This document shows, piece after piece, positions 1-8,710 of a DNA stretch of 64,000 nt. How positions within the stretch are numbered: position 1 is the stretch's first letter; each line of letters begins with the position of its first letter. The DNA comes from Scytonematopsis contorta HA4267-MV1. GTDB lineage: Bacteria > Cyanobacteriota > Cyanobacteriia > Cyanobacteriales > Nostocaceae. The notes under the pieces are model-generated. The model made no database searches. It saw nothing but the letters and a program-made list of their open reading frames with translations, and was not told the origin of the DNA. The stretch is from contig JAHHIC010000034.1 in the NCBI GenBank assembly GCA_019359035.1, forward strand, positions 167,251 to 231,250, given 5' to 3'. The position numbers and the translations under genes are program-made.

Positions 1-218
1 AGTAAATCTGTTTTACTTGTTGTTGATATTGCCAAATTGCCGCATCCGGTGGACAAATGGCATCTTACTTATCAATAATGATAATCATTATATAATAAAT
101 CATATACTTGGTATATCGACTATCTTATCATGAGCCAAATTAACGCACGAAAAAACACCCATCCCCATACTGCCAAGGTTCTGAGTGTTTGTAAGCTAGG
201 TTTCGTGGACGAGCCAAC
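1..218. other. Left edge, no supported gene
   Basis: This is the sequence downstream of psaI2. A plus-strand frame is open from base 1 to a TAA at 76-78 and could be the tail of a gene entering from outside. A minus-strand frame is also open across bases 1-60. Neither can be decided from 78 bases. An AT-rich spacer and an imperfect hairpin (about 146-210, CACGAAA pairing with TTTCGTG) follow, which could end the psaL2-psaI2 transcript. Confidence 0.3.
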
Positions 219-416
219 CTACTCGTAATTAGTCACATTACCCATAGGAGAAGTATTTGTAATTGAAGTTCTTTCCTCCTCAACATCTTCCTTTTCAATC
301 CAGAGAAACAGTAACGCAAAAATAGGAAAAGGAAGAATATAAAAAACCAAAGGAATCATAATCCAAGGCAACCAAGAAGCCGCATATGCACCAGTCAATT
401 GCGTTATATCAGCCAT
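219..416 (-). CDS. psaI2: PsaI, photosystem I subunit VIII (far-red paralogue)
   Basis: Small one-helix subunit of photosystem I that sits next to PsaL and helps trimer or tetramer assembly in the thylakoid membrane. The 65-residue protein begins with a short segment and a hydrophobic helix (about residues 13-40) rich in Trp, Pro and Phe (SWLPWIMIPLVFYILPFP), the PsaI pattern. It is longer than the usual 38-40 residues because of a polar tail after EKED. A ribosome binding site AAGGAG lies 9 bases before the ATG. It follows psaL2 on the same strand and is assigned to the far-red set from context. Confidence 0.88.
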   Translation of the reverse strand: MADITQLTGAYAASWLPWIMIPLVFYILPFPIFALLFLWIEKEDVEEERTSITNTSPMGNVTNYE

Positions 417-457
417 AGTTCTTTCTCCTTTTATATATACTAAAGCCGTTGAAGTTC

Positions 458-482
458 CCCCCTTCCCTCATAGGGAAGGGGG
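458..482. repeat. C/G-rich perfect hairpin between psaL2 and psaI2
   Basis: An 11-bp perfect stem (CCCCCTTCCCT) with a 3-base loop. Two near-identical hairpins occur at 12688-12714 and 12746-12768, so this is a dispersed palindrome. In the psaL2-psaI2 transcript it could pause transcription or stabilise the upstream RNA. Confidence 0.7.
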
Positions 483-494
483 TAGGGGGTTAGG

Positions 495-1007
495 TCAATT
501 CATATTTACAGCCCCACGCAAGATAGCATCTAAGTCTGTAAAATTTTCCAACAGCAAATAAGCAAAAACGGCACCACCCATTGCACCTAAAAAGACACCA
601 GCATTTAATTGATTCCATTCTTCACGAGTTCGTAAAGGTCTGAGAGGGTCTTTGCAAAAAGAATTGTAAGCCCCTCGTGGATTTCCTTGAAACGTCGTCA
701 AAGCAAAAATGGAAATACCTAAACAAGCAGAAGCAGTGATAAAAACAGCAGTAATTAACCCACTTAAATTAGCCCCATGAGCAGTTTCTCGCAAAGGACC
801 GATAACAACTTCTGGTCCCACAAGAAAATAACCATGAGCCATACCAATTTCTAATCCCCGCATAAAAGGCGTTAAACCTTTACGGTAAGCAGGTAAGTTA
901 TTAATAAAAGCCCTTGCTAATCCTGAATCAGTGATTGGAGTCGATAAATTAGCAACAAATGGGTCACCTTGAAATGGCTTAATGAGGTCTGTGTCTGGAT
1001 TATTCAT
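495..1007 (-). CDS. psaL2: PsaL, photosystem I subunit XI (far-red paralogue)
   Basis: Photosystem I subunit at the trimer or tetramer interface; binds chlorophyll and carotenoid in the thylakoid membrane. The 170-residue sequence opens with the PsaL signature (KPFQGDPFVANLSTPI), continues through RGLEIGMAHGYFLVGPEV with its conserved His, and has two or three membrane helices (about 80-105 and 135-158). FaRLiP organisms carry a second psaL in the far-red cluster, and the company of chlF and rfp genes places this copy there. It is separated from psaB2 by nearly 700 bp containing a likely terminator, so it probably has its own promoter and forms a pair with psaI2. Confidence 0.93.
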   Translation of the reverse strand: MNNPDTDLIKPFQGDPFVANLSTPITDSGLARAFINNLPAYRKGLTPFMRGLEIGMAHGYFLVGPEVVIGPLRETAHGANLSGLITAVFITASACLGISIFALTTFQGNPRGAYNSFCKDPLRPLRTREEWNQLNAGVFLGAMGGAVFAYLLLENFTDLDAILRGAVNMN

Positions 1008-1018
1008 AATGAAACTAA

Positions 1019-1110
1019 AAGTGTTGACTTTTGACTGCTGATTGTTGACTGTTGACTGTTGACTGTTGATTGTTGACTGTTGACTGTTGACTGTTGACTG
1101 TTGACTGTTG
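1019..1110. repeat. STRR heptanucleotide array, unit TGTTGAC
   Basis: About a dozen copies of a 7-bp unit, some degenerate (TGTTGAT), directly upstream of psaL2. It lies where the psaL2 5' leader would be. Heptamer arrays of this type are typical of heterocystous cyanobacteria. The rest of the psaL2-psaB2 gap holds an AT-rich promoter-like stretch, a terminator and a palindrome. Confidence 0.85.
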
Positions 1111-1374
1111 AAGGAAATTATCTAAAAGTTTGGCAAATTGTATAAGAGTGCCATATCTGTTTCACAGATTAGTTCCTTGCAATAATCAGCAAAAATTCAC
1201 CAATTATTTTGAATTATTTAAAAATCCTTATTAATCTTAATTTACCAGTAATTTGTATGATAAAACATTATCTTTATAAAACTTTAAAACATTTATAATT
1301 TAATGAAAAAATGACGATGATACCTAATATAAATAAATCTGATATGACAACAGTCAACCGTCAACCGTCAACAA

Positions 1375-1417
1375 TTAATAAGAAAGTCTCCCGACACATA
1401 AGCTAAAGGTCAGGAGA
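1375..1417 (-). terminator. Probable intrinsic terminator after psaB2
   Basis: On the minus strand a 9-bp stem (TCTCCTGAC pairing with GTCGGGAGA, one G-U) with a 13-base loop is followed by a pyrimidine-rich CTTTCTTATT. It lies about 285 bases past the psaB2 stop, so the psaB2 message would end here and psaL2-psaI2 would be transcribed separately. Confidence 0.45.
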
Positions 1418-1657
1418 GGAGAGTCTGAAACTTGTTTTGTTGGCAGCAGTAGAGCAAACAATATCTAGCTATTCTAGTCAACTAATGTCGTAGCGAAAAC
1501 GCTCTATTGTTACCATTGAATTTTATTTTTGTGTTTTAATTATGTATTTGAAATTGTATAAAAAAATGCTTTGTAGTAAACCTAGCAATAGAACTATTGA
1601 AAAATCAAAATTATCAACTAGATTTGCTTCCAACGAATTCTAATGTTTAACCCTAAG

Positions 1658-1685
1658 GTAGAGACGCGATATATCGCGTCTCTAC
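1658..1685. repeat. 28-bp palindrome of the GTAGAGACG family
   Basis: A perfect palindrome (GTAGAGACGCGATA and its complement) 17 bases after the psaB2 stop codon. Relatives occur at 6607-6634, 27676-27703, 37244-37271, 58723-58743 and three times in 63146-63345. As RNA it would form a 14-bp hairpin at the end of the psaB2 coding region. Confidence 0.75.
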
Positions 1686-1701
1686 ACACATACAAAATGA
1701 G

Positions 1702-3927
1702 CTATCCACCAAATTTGCTAGCTGTAGAAGCAATCAAAAATGCCCCATAGGTAGCAATGTAACCCACGGTAAAATGAGTTAACCCCACCAAACGCGCTTG
1801 CACAATGGATAATGCAACAGGCTTGTCTCTCCAATAACCAAAAGACAGTGGCGTTTGTTCGTGTGCCCAAGCCAGAGTTTCAATCAACTCTTGCCAATAA
1901 CCTCGCCATGTAATCAGGAACATAAAGCTAACAGCCCATGCTAAATGTCCAAAAAGGAACATCCAAGACCAAACTGCCAAATTACTTGTACCGTAAGGGT
2001 TGTATCCGTTAATTAACTGTGCCGAATTCGCCCAAAGATAATCTCGGAACCAACCCATAAGATAAGTCGAGCTTTCATTAAATAGCGCTACATTTCCCTG
2101 CCAAATACAAAGGTGTTTCCAATGCCAGTAGAAAGTTACCCACCCCAAGGTATTCAACATCCAGAAGATAGCTAGATAGGAAGCATCCCACGCTGAAATA
2201 TCACAAGTGCCACCACGTCCAGGTCCATCGCAAGGGAAGGAGTAACCGAAGTCTTTTTTATCAGGCATTAATTTTGAACCACGTGCATCCAAGGCTCCCT
2301 TGACCAAAATTAATGTGGTCACATGTAAACCTAGAGCAATTGCATGGTGAACATAGAAATCACCCGGGCCGATAGTAAGGAACAACGAGTTAGTGCTATT
2401 GTTGACCGCATCTAACCAACCTGGTAACCAGACATTCGCGTGGTTTGGCCATGCGGTAGAAGCGATACTATCTGAATTTGACAGCAATGTATTAAAGCCG
2501 TACATCACCTTACCATGAGCAGATTGAATGAATTGGGCAAACACTGGCTCAATCAATATTTGCTTTTCTGGTCTGCCAAAAGCGACTTCAATATCGTTAT
2601 GGACGTACAAACTAAAAGTGTGGAAACCCAGGAACATCGATACCCAACTCAAGTGAGCAATGATTGCTTCCTTGTGATTTATAACTCGGTCGAGAACATT
2701 ACCCTTGTTTTTCTCTGGGTCGTAGTCTTTAATCCAGAAAATGGCTGCATGAGAGAACGCACCGACCATTAAGAATCCGGCAATATACTGGTGATGTGTG
2801 TATAAAGCTGACATTGTAGTAAAGTCTTTAGCGATGAAAGCATAAGGCGGCATAGAATACATATGCTGCGCTGTTAAAGAGCTTGCCACCCCTAAAGCTG
2901 CTAAAGCCAAAGACAATTGGAAGTGTAAAGAATTGTTGACAGTTTCATACAATCCTTGGTGAGGTAAATTAAAAGGGCCTTCAACTTTTTTACCAAAGAA
3001 AGTTTTCGAGTCCATCATTTCTTTGAGATTGTGACCAATACCCCAATTTGTCCGGTACATATGACCAGCAACAATCAAAACCACAGCAATTCCCAAATGG
3101 TGATGAGCCATATCGGTCAGCCATAGGGATTCAGTTTGGGGATGGAAACCACCTAAAAAAGTCAAAATTGCTGTACCCGCACCTTGGGAAGTACCAAATA
3201 CATGGCTGGGTGTATCTGGATTTTGAGCATAAGCAGCCCAATTGCCAGTAAAAAACGGTATTAATCCTTTGGGATGTGGTGCTACAGCTAGGAAATTATT
3301 CCAACCAACGTGAATTCCGCGAGATTCGGGAATAGCCACGTGAATTAAATGTCCAGCCCAAGCTAAAGAACTAACACCAAACAAACCTGCTAGGTGATGA
3401 TTTAGACGCGATTCACTATTTTTGAACCAAGACAAAGCTGGTCTAAACCTTGGCTGGAGATGCAACCAACCTGCAAACAATAATACAGCAGCGAGTAATA
3501 GTAGGAACAAAGCGCCTACGTATAATTCATTATTTGTTCGCATCCCGATGGTATACCACCAGTGATAAACGCCGGAGTAGCAAATATCAACTGGATTAAG
3601 CGCACCAGCTTGAGTATAAGCATCGATAGCAGCAGGTCCAAATTGAGCATCCCAAATAGCATGAGCAATCGGACGAACATGTAGAGGGTCTTTAATCCAC
3701 TGTTCAAAATTACCTTGCCAAGCAACGTGGAACAAAACCCCAGAAGCCCACAGAAAGATAATTGCCAAGTGGCCGAAGTGAGAAGCAAAAATCCGTTGAT
3801 AAAGATTTTCCTCCGTCATGCCATCATGGCTTTCAAAATCGTGCGCTGTCGCCATCGCATACCAAATGCGTCGCGTCGTCGGGTCTTGCGCTAAGTCTTG
3901 GCTAAATTTTGGAAATTTGGTAGCCAT
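1702..3927 (-). CDS. psaB2: PsaB, P700 apoprotein A2 (far-red paralogue)
   Basis: Core subunit of photosystem I that with PsaA binds P700, A0, A1, the FX cluster and most antenna chlorophylls, spanning the thylakoid membrane eleven times. At 741 residues it has the normal PsaB length. It starts with the PsaB signature [20 protein letters not shown]. It carries the FX loop [12 protein letters not shown], the many His ligands ([14 protein letters not shown]) and a TFYWHWKHL region. AGGAG lies 7 bases before the ATG. It follows psaA2 after an STRR-filled gap. Assignment to the far-red paralogue rests on the linkage to chlF and rfpABC; which sites bind chlorophyll f cannot be read by eye. Confidence 0.95.
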   Translation of the reverse strand: MATKFPKFSQDLAQDPTTRRIWYAMATAHDFESHDGMTEENLYQRIFASHFGHLAIIFLWASGVLFHVAWQGNFEQWIKDPLHVRPIAHAIWDAQFGPAAIDAYTQAGALNPVDICYSGVYHWWYTIGMRTNNELYVGALFLLLLAAVLLFAGWLHLQPRFRPALSWFKNSESRLNHHLAGLFGVSSLAWAGHLIHVAIPESRGIHVGWNNFLAVAPHPKGLIPFFTGNWAAYAQNPDTPSHVFGTSQGAGTAILTFLGGFHPQTESLWLTDMAHHHLGIAVVLIVAGHMYRTNWGIGHNLKEMMDSKTFFGKKVEGPFNLPHQGLYETVNNSLHFQLSLALAALGVASSLTAQHMYSMPPYAFIAKDFTTMSALYTHHQYIAGFLMVGAFSHAAIFWIKDYDPEKNKGNVLDRVINHKEAIIAHLSWVSMFLGFHTFSLYVHNDIEVAFGRPEKQILIEPVFAQFIQSAHGKVMYGFNTLLSNSDSIASTAWPNHANVWLPGWLDAVNNSTNSLFLTIGPGDFYVHHAIALGLHVTTLILVKGALDARGSKLMPDKKDFGYSFPCDGPGRGGTCDISAWDASYLAIFWMLNTLGWVTFYWHWKHLCIWQGNVALFNESSTYLMGWFRDYLWANSAQLINGYNPYGTSNLAVWSWMFLFGHLAWAVSFMFLITWRGYWQELIETLAWAHEQTPLSFGYWRDKPVALSIVQARLVGLTHFTVGYIATYGAFLIASTASKFGG

Positions 3928-3941
3928 AACTCCTAAAAAAT

Positions 3942-4110
3942 TTTGAATTGGGAATTGGTAATTGGGAATTGGGAATTGGGAATTGGGAATTGGGAATTGG
4001 GAATTGGGAATTGGGAATTGGGAATTGGGAATTGGGAATTGGGAATTGGGAATTGGGAATAACTACCCATTACCCATTACCCATTACCCATTACCCATTA
4101 CCCATTACCC
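3942..4110. repeat. Two opposed STRR arrays between psaA2 and psaB2
   Basis: About fifteen copies of GGGAATT (3942-4059) are followed by about seven copies of CCCATTA (4062-4110). The two arrays are partly complementary (GGGAAT against the complement TAATGGG), so the intercistronic RNA could fold back on itself. The second array runs into psaA2: the last Gly codon and TAA stop of psaA2 lie inside it. Confidence 0.85.
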
Positions 4111-6447
4111 AAGTGCCGTCATCCTTGCTAGGAAGAATGCCCAGGTGGTGACTATTCCTCCTAAAAGATAGTGAGCTACTCCCACTGCACGTCCTTGGAT
4201 AATGCTCAAAGCGCGAGGTTGAATTGCTGGGGCAATTTTCAGTTTGTTGTGTGCCCAAACAATTGATTCAATTAGCTCTTGCCAGTAACCACGACCACTG
4301 AATAGAAACATCAGACTGAAGCCAAAGACAAAGTGTCCAGCAAGGAACATGACTCCATAACCGGAAAGGGCACTTCCGTAAGAGCTAATTACTTGAGAGG
4401 ATTGTGCCCATAAGAAGTCACGCAACCAACCGTTATTTGTAATTGACGACGTAGCAAAGTTCCCAGCCGTGATGTGATTTATTACCCCATCGCTGCCGAC
4501 CGTCCCCCAAACATCTGATTGCATTTTCCAGAAGAAGTGGAAAATCACCATCGAAAGGGAGTTGTACATCCAAAACAGTCCTAGGAAAACATGGTCCCAA
4601 GCGGAAACTTGACAAGTACCACCCCTTCCTGGTCCGTCACAGGGGAAGCGGAAACCGAGGTTTGCTTTGTCGGGAATTAGACGAGAACTGCGAGCGAATA
4701 ATACGCCTTTGAGTAAAACCAATACGGTAACGTGAATTGTGAAAGCATGAATGTGGTGGATTAAGAAATCAGCTGTGCCTAAAGTTATTGGCATCATTGC
4801 TATTTTTCCACCCACAGCGAGGACACCCCCACCAAAAGCGTAACTAACTGGTTCATGCATACCAGGAGCGGTAACTCCTATTCCAGAGGTATGGAGATTT
4901 CGCAGTCCTCCAAAAACATTACCCAAAGGTGAAGCTGGGTTCAGAGCCGGGTTGCCAACCACCATTGTGTGGATGTGTTGTATCCACTGAGCAAAAATTG
5001 GTTGTAACTGAATACCTGTGTCGGAAAACATATCTTGAGGACGACCAAAAGCTCGCATTGTGTCGTTGTGACAATACATTGCAAAACTATGGAAACCTAA
5101 GAACTGACATACCCAAGCTAAGTGGGAAATAATTGCATCCCGATGTCTCAGGACTCTTTCCAAATTATTGTTGTAATTCACCTCTAGGTCATAGTCCCGC
5201 ACCATAAATATTGCAGCATGGGCAGCAGCACCAACTATCAAGAAACCGCCAATCCATACGTGGTGCGTAAAAAGTGATACAACTGTAGCATAGTCTGTCG
5301 CCAAATAAGGATAAGGCGGCATTGAATACATATGATGGGCGATGATAATACTCAAAGAACCTAACATCGCCAGGTTTATCGCCAGTTGCGCGTGCCAAGA
5401 AGTGGTCAGGACTTCATATAATCCCTTATGACCAAAACCTGTAAATGGGCCTTTATGGGCTTCCAGCATTTCTTTAATGTTGTGACCTATGCCCCAGTTA
5501 GTACGGTACATATGACCAGCGACAATAAATAGCACAGCGATAGCTACGTGATGGTGCGCGATATCCGTCATCCACAATCCACCTGTAACAGGGTTTAGAC
5601 CACCTTTAAAGGTAAGAAAATCGGAAAATTTCCCCCAGTTAAAAGTAAAGAATGGCACTACACCCGTGACAAATCCCCAATCAGCATGAGGGTATAGCTT
5701 ATCCATCAAGCTGGTATTAAGGATGAACTCATGGGGTAGAGGAACATTTTTTATCGATACCCCAGCATCCAACACTTTGTTTGTTGGTAATGCGACATGG
5801 ATAAGATGTCCAGCCCATCCCAAGCTACCTAAACCGAGTAAACCTGCTAAGTGGTGGTTTAACATAGACTCCACGTTTTGGAACCATTCCAACTTGGGAG
5901 CGCGTTTGTGGTAATGGAACCAGCCAGCAAATAGCATCAGCGCGGCCATTACCAAAGCACCAACAGCAGTACAGTAAAGCTGGAAATTATGAGTAAAGCC
6001 TTCACCGCGCCACATCTGGAATAGTCCAGAGGTGATTTGGATACCAAAGAAACCATCACCCATGTCACCATTTAAGATTTCTTGCCCAAAAATAGGCCAG
6101 ACAACTTGAGCACTAGGTTTTATTCCTGTCGGATTATTCATCCACGATTCAAAATTAGAAAATTTCGCACCGTGAAAATACATTCCACTCAACCAGAGAA
6201 AAATAACCGCTAAATGTCCGAAGTGTGCGGAGAAGATTTTTCGAGAAACATCCTCTAAATCGCTGGTATGAGTATCAAAATCATGAGCCAGGGCGTGTAG
6301 GTTCCAAATCCAGGTTGTAGTTTTGGGACCTTTCACAAGAGTGCGGTCGAAGTGTCCTGGTTGTGACCACCTTTGAAAAGAAGTAGGCACTGGGTCATTA
6401 TCAACCCTAACCCTTGCTTTTGGTTCCCGCTCTGGAGTAATTGTCAT
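4105..6447 (-). CDS. psaA2: PsaA, P700 apoprotein A1 (far-red paralogue)
   Basis: Partner of PsaB in the photosystem I core; ligates half of P700, the A-branch cofactors and one side of the FX cluster. The 780-residue protein has the PsaA start ([24 protein letters not shown] begins it), the FX loop [12 protein letters not shown], and many paired His ligands. It is about 25 residues longer than standard PsaA, with extra residues in lumenal or stromal loops around 240-260 and 490-540. AGGAGG lies 8 bases before the ATG. The C-terminus (LARMTALG) differs from the common ending and its stop codon is supplied by a CCCATTA repeat. Far-red identity is inferred from the neighbours. Confidence 0.95.
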   Translation of the reverse strand: MTITPEREPKARVRVDNDPVPTSFQRWSQPGHFDRTLVKGPKTTTWIWNLHALAHDFDTHTSDLEDVSRKIFSAHFGHLAVIFLWLSGMYFHGAKFSNFESWMNNPTGIKPSAQVVWPIFGQEILNGDMGDGFFGIQITSGLFQMWRGEGFTHNFQLYCTAVGALVMAALMLFAGWFHYHKRAPKLEWFQNVESMLNHHLAGLLGLGSLGWAGHLIHVALPTNKVLDAGVSIKNVPLPHEFILNTSLMDKLYPHADWGFVTGVVPFFTFNWGKFSDFLTFKGGLNPVTGGLWMTDIAHHHVAIAVLFIVAGHMYRTNWGIGHNIKEMLEAHKGPFTGFGHKGLYEVLTTSWHAQLAINLAMLGSLSIIIAHHMYSMPPYPYLATDYATVVSLFTHHVWIGGFLIVGAAAHAAIFMVRDYDLEVNYNNNLERVLRHRDAIISHLAWVCQFLGFHSFAMYCHNDTMRAFGRPQDMFSDTGIQLQPIFAQWIQHIHTMVVGNPALNPASPLGNVFGGLRNLHTSGIGVTAPGMHEPVSYAFGGGVLAVGGKIAMMPITLGTADFLIHHIHAFTIHVTVLVLLKGVLFARSSRLIPDKANLGFRFPCDGPGRGGTCQVSAWDHVFLGLFWMYNSLSMVIFHFFWKMQSDVWGTVGSDGVINHITAGNFATSSITNNGWLRDFLWAQSSQVISSYGSALSGYGVMFLAGHFVFGFSLMFLFSGRGYWQELIESIVWAHNKLKIAPAIQPRALSIIQGRAVGVAHYLLGGIVTTWAFFLARMTALG

Positions 6448-6485
6448 GCGATTACCTCCTTTTAGTGAATCCCCAGTAGAGACGC

Positions 6486-6634
6486 GATTTATCGCGTCTG
6501 ATTTATCGCGTCTGATTTATCGCGTCTGATTTATCGCGTCTGATTTATCGCGTCTAAGACCAGAAACAGGTCAAAAGAAAATGTATAGATAGGTGGGGAA
6601 TCCCCAGTAGAGACGCGATTAATCGCGTCTCTAC
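6486..6634. repeat. 14-bp tandem repeat and palindrome between chlF and psaA2
   Basis: Five exact tandem copies of GATTTATCGCGTCT (6486-6555) are followed by a 28-bp palindrome (6607-6634, GTAGAGACGCGATTA and its complement) that abuts the chlF stop codon. The tandem unit is one arm of the same palindrome, so the array probably arose by expansion of a palindromic element. No promoter is evident; psaA2 could be co-transcribed with chlF. Confidence 0.8.
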
Positions 6635-7753
6635 CTAATGTCCGCTATTGAGTTCCAAGGGAAAGCGATATATTTTGGTTTTGGTCATTTCCATACCGAA
6701 GTCAGCCCAGTTAATTAAGTCGGCCCAGGTTGGAATTTCTCTTCCTTGGTTATCTTGTAGCTGTTGAAAGTTCAAGCCGTGAACGCTAAACGCCATTGAA
6801 ACAACACCTAAAGCCCCACACCAAATTCCCACTACTGGCACAATTGCTAACAATAAGTGTGCTTTGCGCTTGTCGGTAAAGGTTAAGCGACGCCAAATTA
6901 ACTTTCTTAAATAGCGGTGTGCCGTCATAAAGTTATAGGTCGGTTCTTTTTGACCAAATCGGTATCCTTTGTTTATGGATTCCGAATCGTTACTATTGGC
7001 AATCAATGTTGAGGTAACTAAAGAACCGTGCATGGCACTCAAAAAAGCTCCTCCTAAGACCCCAATCACAGCAATCATATGAAATGGGTTCATGAGAAAG
7101 TTATGTTCGGCTTGCAACTTCAACATGAAGTGAAATGTCCCAGATATTCCTAAAGGCATTCCTTCGCAAAAACCACCTTGCCCAATTGGGTAAACTAACA
7201 GCACTGATGCAGCCGCTGATACAGGCGCAGAAAAGGCTAAACTAATCCAAGGGCGCATCCCCAAGCGATAGCTTAATTCCCATTCTCTATCTTGGTAACA
7301 GTAGATACCAATGATAAAGTGCAGCACAATTAGCTGATAAGGGCCGCCATTATGTAGCCATTCTGTAAAAGAAGGTACAGCCCAAATTGGGTAAAAGTGT
7401 AAACCTACTGCTGCTGATGTGGGTACTACTGCTGCAGTCATCAGATTATTGCCATCAAACAACGAGCCGGAAATTGGCTCTCCCCAACCATAGAAATCTA
7501 CAGGTGGTGCTGCTATAAAGGCAATTATAAATACAACTGTAGCTACAGTTAATGTCGGAAACATTACTAGTCCAAACCAACCAATATATATTCGGTTGTC
7601 AGTACTAGTAACCCATCGACAAAATCTTTCCCATATCGAAAGCTTAAGGTTTTTTTCTAAAACATTATTTTTGAAAGCAGGAATTTGACTTTGGTGATTT
7701 AAGTCAATACCACCATCTGTCGAAGTCGCAAGTATGCGCTCAGACTTTACCAT
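6635..7753 (-). CDS. chlF: ChlF, chlorophyll f synthase (super-rogue D1/PsbA4)
   Basis: Light-dependent enzyme that oxidises chlorophyll a to chlorophyll f; a D1 paralogue acting in a modified photosystem II. The 372-residue protein has the D1 fold and keeps Tyr188 (YZ), His217 and the P680 ligand His225. The Mn4CaO5 ligands are lost: D1 Asp170 is Glu197, and the end reads [16 protein letters not shown], so the His332, Glu333, Asp342 and Ala344 positions are Lys, Thr, Glu and Asn. It has Gln154-Asp155 (CYQDREWEL) where D1 has Met-Gly, the QD pair reported to confer chlorophyll f synthesis. The N-terminus is about 27 residues longer than D1. AAGGAG precedes the ATG. It lies between the rfp operon and psaA2. 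Confidence 0.96.
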   Translation of the reverse strand: MVKSERILATSTDGGIDLNHQSQIPAFKNNVLEKNLKLSIWERFCRWVTSTDNRIYIGWFGLVMFPTLTVATVVFIIAFIAAPPVDFYGWGEPISGSLFDGNNLMTAAVVPTSAAVGLHFYPIWAVPSFTEWLHNGGPYQLIVLHFIIGIYCYQDREWELSYRLGMRPWISLAFSAPVSAAASVLLVYPIGQGGFCEGMPLGISGTFHFMLKLQAEHNFLMNPFHMIAVIGVLGGAFLSAMHGSLVTSTLIANSNDSESINKGYRFGQKEPTYNFMTAHRYLRKLIWRRLTFTDKRKAHLLLAIVPVVGIWCGALGVVSMAFSVHGLNFQQLQDNQGREIPTWADLINWADFGMEMTKTKIYRFPLELNSGH

Positions 7754-7771
7754 TTAATTAGTGGCTCCTTA

Positions 7772-7933
7772 CTAATTGGTAATTGTTAATTGGTGATTGC
7801 TAATTGGTAATTGGTGATTAGTGATTGAGAAATGAAGCACAGATAAACACAGAATCTGGCTAATGGCTAATGGCTAACGGTAAAAAATTGACAGTCGGCA
7901 ATCACCAATTACCAATTACCAATTACCAATTAG
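7772..7933. repeat. Opposed STRR arms in the chlF leader
   Basis: Copies of AATTGGT (7772-7818) face copies of CCAATTA (7902-7933). The arms are complementary over roughly 25-30 bases, so a transcript reading into chlF would carry a long hairpin ending close to the ribosome binding site. A third array of the same type (GGTAATC/GGTAATT) lies at 8088-8166. Confidence 0.75.
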
Positions 7934-8013
7934 CATTTTCTATATTTATCTGTGTGCATATCAGGTTTCACATGGAAACATTGACTTGCTGGAAAGTATC
8001 TGGAAAATCTAGG

Positions 8014-8059
8014 CTCTATTTAGGAGAATAGAAAAAAGAAATGAAGAACTTATGAAGAG
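8014..8059 (-). promoter_or_regulatory. Candidate activator box and -10 for chlF
   Basis: On the minus strand an 11-bp-period direct repeat (CTCTTCAT, AAG, TTCTTCAT; 8041-8059) is followed after 21-22 bases by ATAGAG/TAGAGC (8013-8019). This layout matches the ten sites listed for 40-56 kb and suits an OmpR-type activator such as RfpB. It would give a leader of about 250 bases containing the opposed STRR arms. Inference from spacing and similarity only. Confidence 0.35.
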
Positions 8060-8204
8060 ATTGCGATGCTTCAAGAAAAGTTACATTTGGTGATTGGTGA
8101 TTGGTAATTGGTAATTGGTAATCGGTAATCGGTAATCGGTAATCGGTAATTGGTAATTGGTAATTGTTGACTATATATTATTCCCCATTCCCCATTCCCC
8201 ATTA

Positions 8205-8579
8205 TCAATTTGCTACCAACGCTCGTATCACTTGGTCTGATAATGTAAAAGGGTCGTAAGGTTTAGTAATGACCGCAGCTACTTTAAGTTGAGTAAAGTG
8301 TCGTCGCTCTGCTGGTTGGGCTTTTGCTGTTAATAAAATTACCGGAATATCTTGAGTTTCCGGGTTGGCTTGTAACTCTTCTAACGTTGTTATACCATCC
8401 ATGTCAGGCATCATTACGTCCAAAAGAATTGCGTCTGGTTGTTGAGCAGAAGCTTTTGTTAAACCCTCTTTACCTGATGCTGCGGTTAAAACTTCCCAGT
8501 CTCCTGATACTTCCAAACAAATCTGGGTGGCTTCACGGATATCCTGCTCGTCATCAATAATTAATATACGTTTGGTCAT
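8205..8579 (-). CDS. rfpC: RfpC-like single-domain response regulator
   Basis: CheY-type phosphate carrier in the far-red signalling relay. All 124 residues form one receiver domain: acidic pair Asp10-Asp11, phospho-acceptor Asp in LLDVMMPDMDG (about 54), Thr in LLTAKA and the invariant Lys in TKPYD. No output domain. It lies 131 bp after rfpA on the same strand and is the last regulator before chlF. In FaRLiP clusters the CheY-like protein between the phytochrome kinase and the DNA-binding regulator is called RfpC; the name here rests on that context. Confidence 0.88.
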   Translation of the reverse strand: MTKRILIIDDEQDIREATQICLEVSGDWEVLTAASGKEGLTKASAQQPDAILLDVMMPDMDGITTLEELQANPETQDIPVILLTAKAQPAERRHFTQLKVAAVITKPYDPFTLSDQVIRALVAN

Positions 8580-8659
8580 TTTTTATTTGTCCTTTTCTTA
8601 TTTATTTATAATCCATAGTTCAGATTCTGTCCTCGTGAGTAAATCGTCAAGACAGCACT

Positions 8660-8706
8660 TACCACTGACCACTGACTACTGACCACTGACCACTGACCAC
8701 TGACCA
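8660..8706. repeat. STRR array CTGACCA
   Basis: Six to seven copies of a 7-bp unit (CTGACCA with CTGACTA variants) fill the rfpA-rfpC gap and stop just before the rfpA stop codon. Confidence 0.8.
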
Positions 8707-8710
8707 CTGG

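Noticed and set aside
1375..1480. Riboswitch-like leader upstream of psaL2
   Set aside because: The hairpin is better explained as the psaB2 terminator on the minus strand; no known riboswitch core was found.
1019..4110. Heptamer arrays as possible CRISPR
   Set aside because: Units are 7 bp and directly adjacent with no spacers; no cas genes are present.
3948..4171. Overlapping plus-strand ORFs of GNWELGI repeats
   Set aside because: They are translations of the GGGAATT heptamer array; there is no ribosome binding site or conserved domain.
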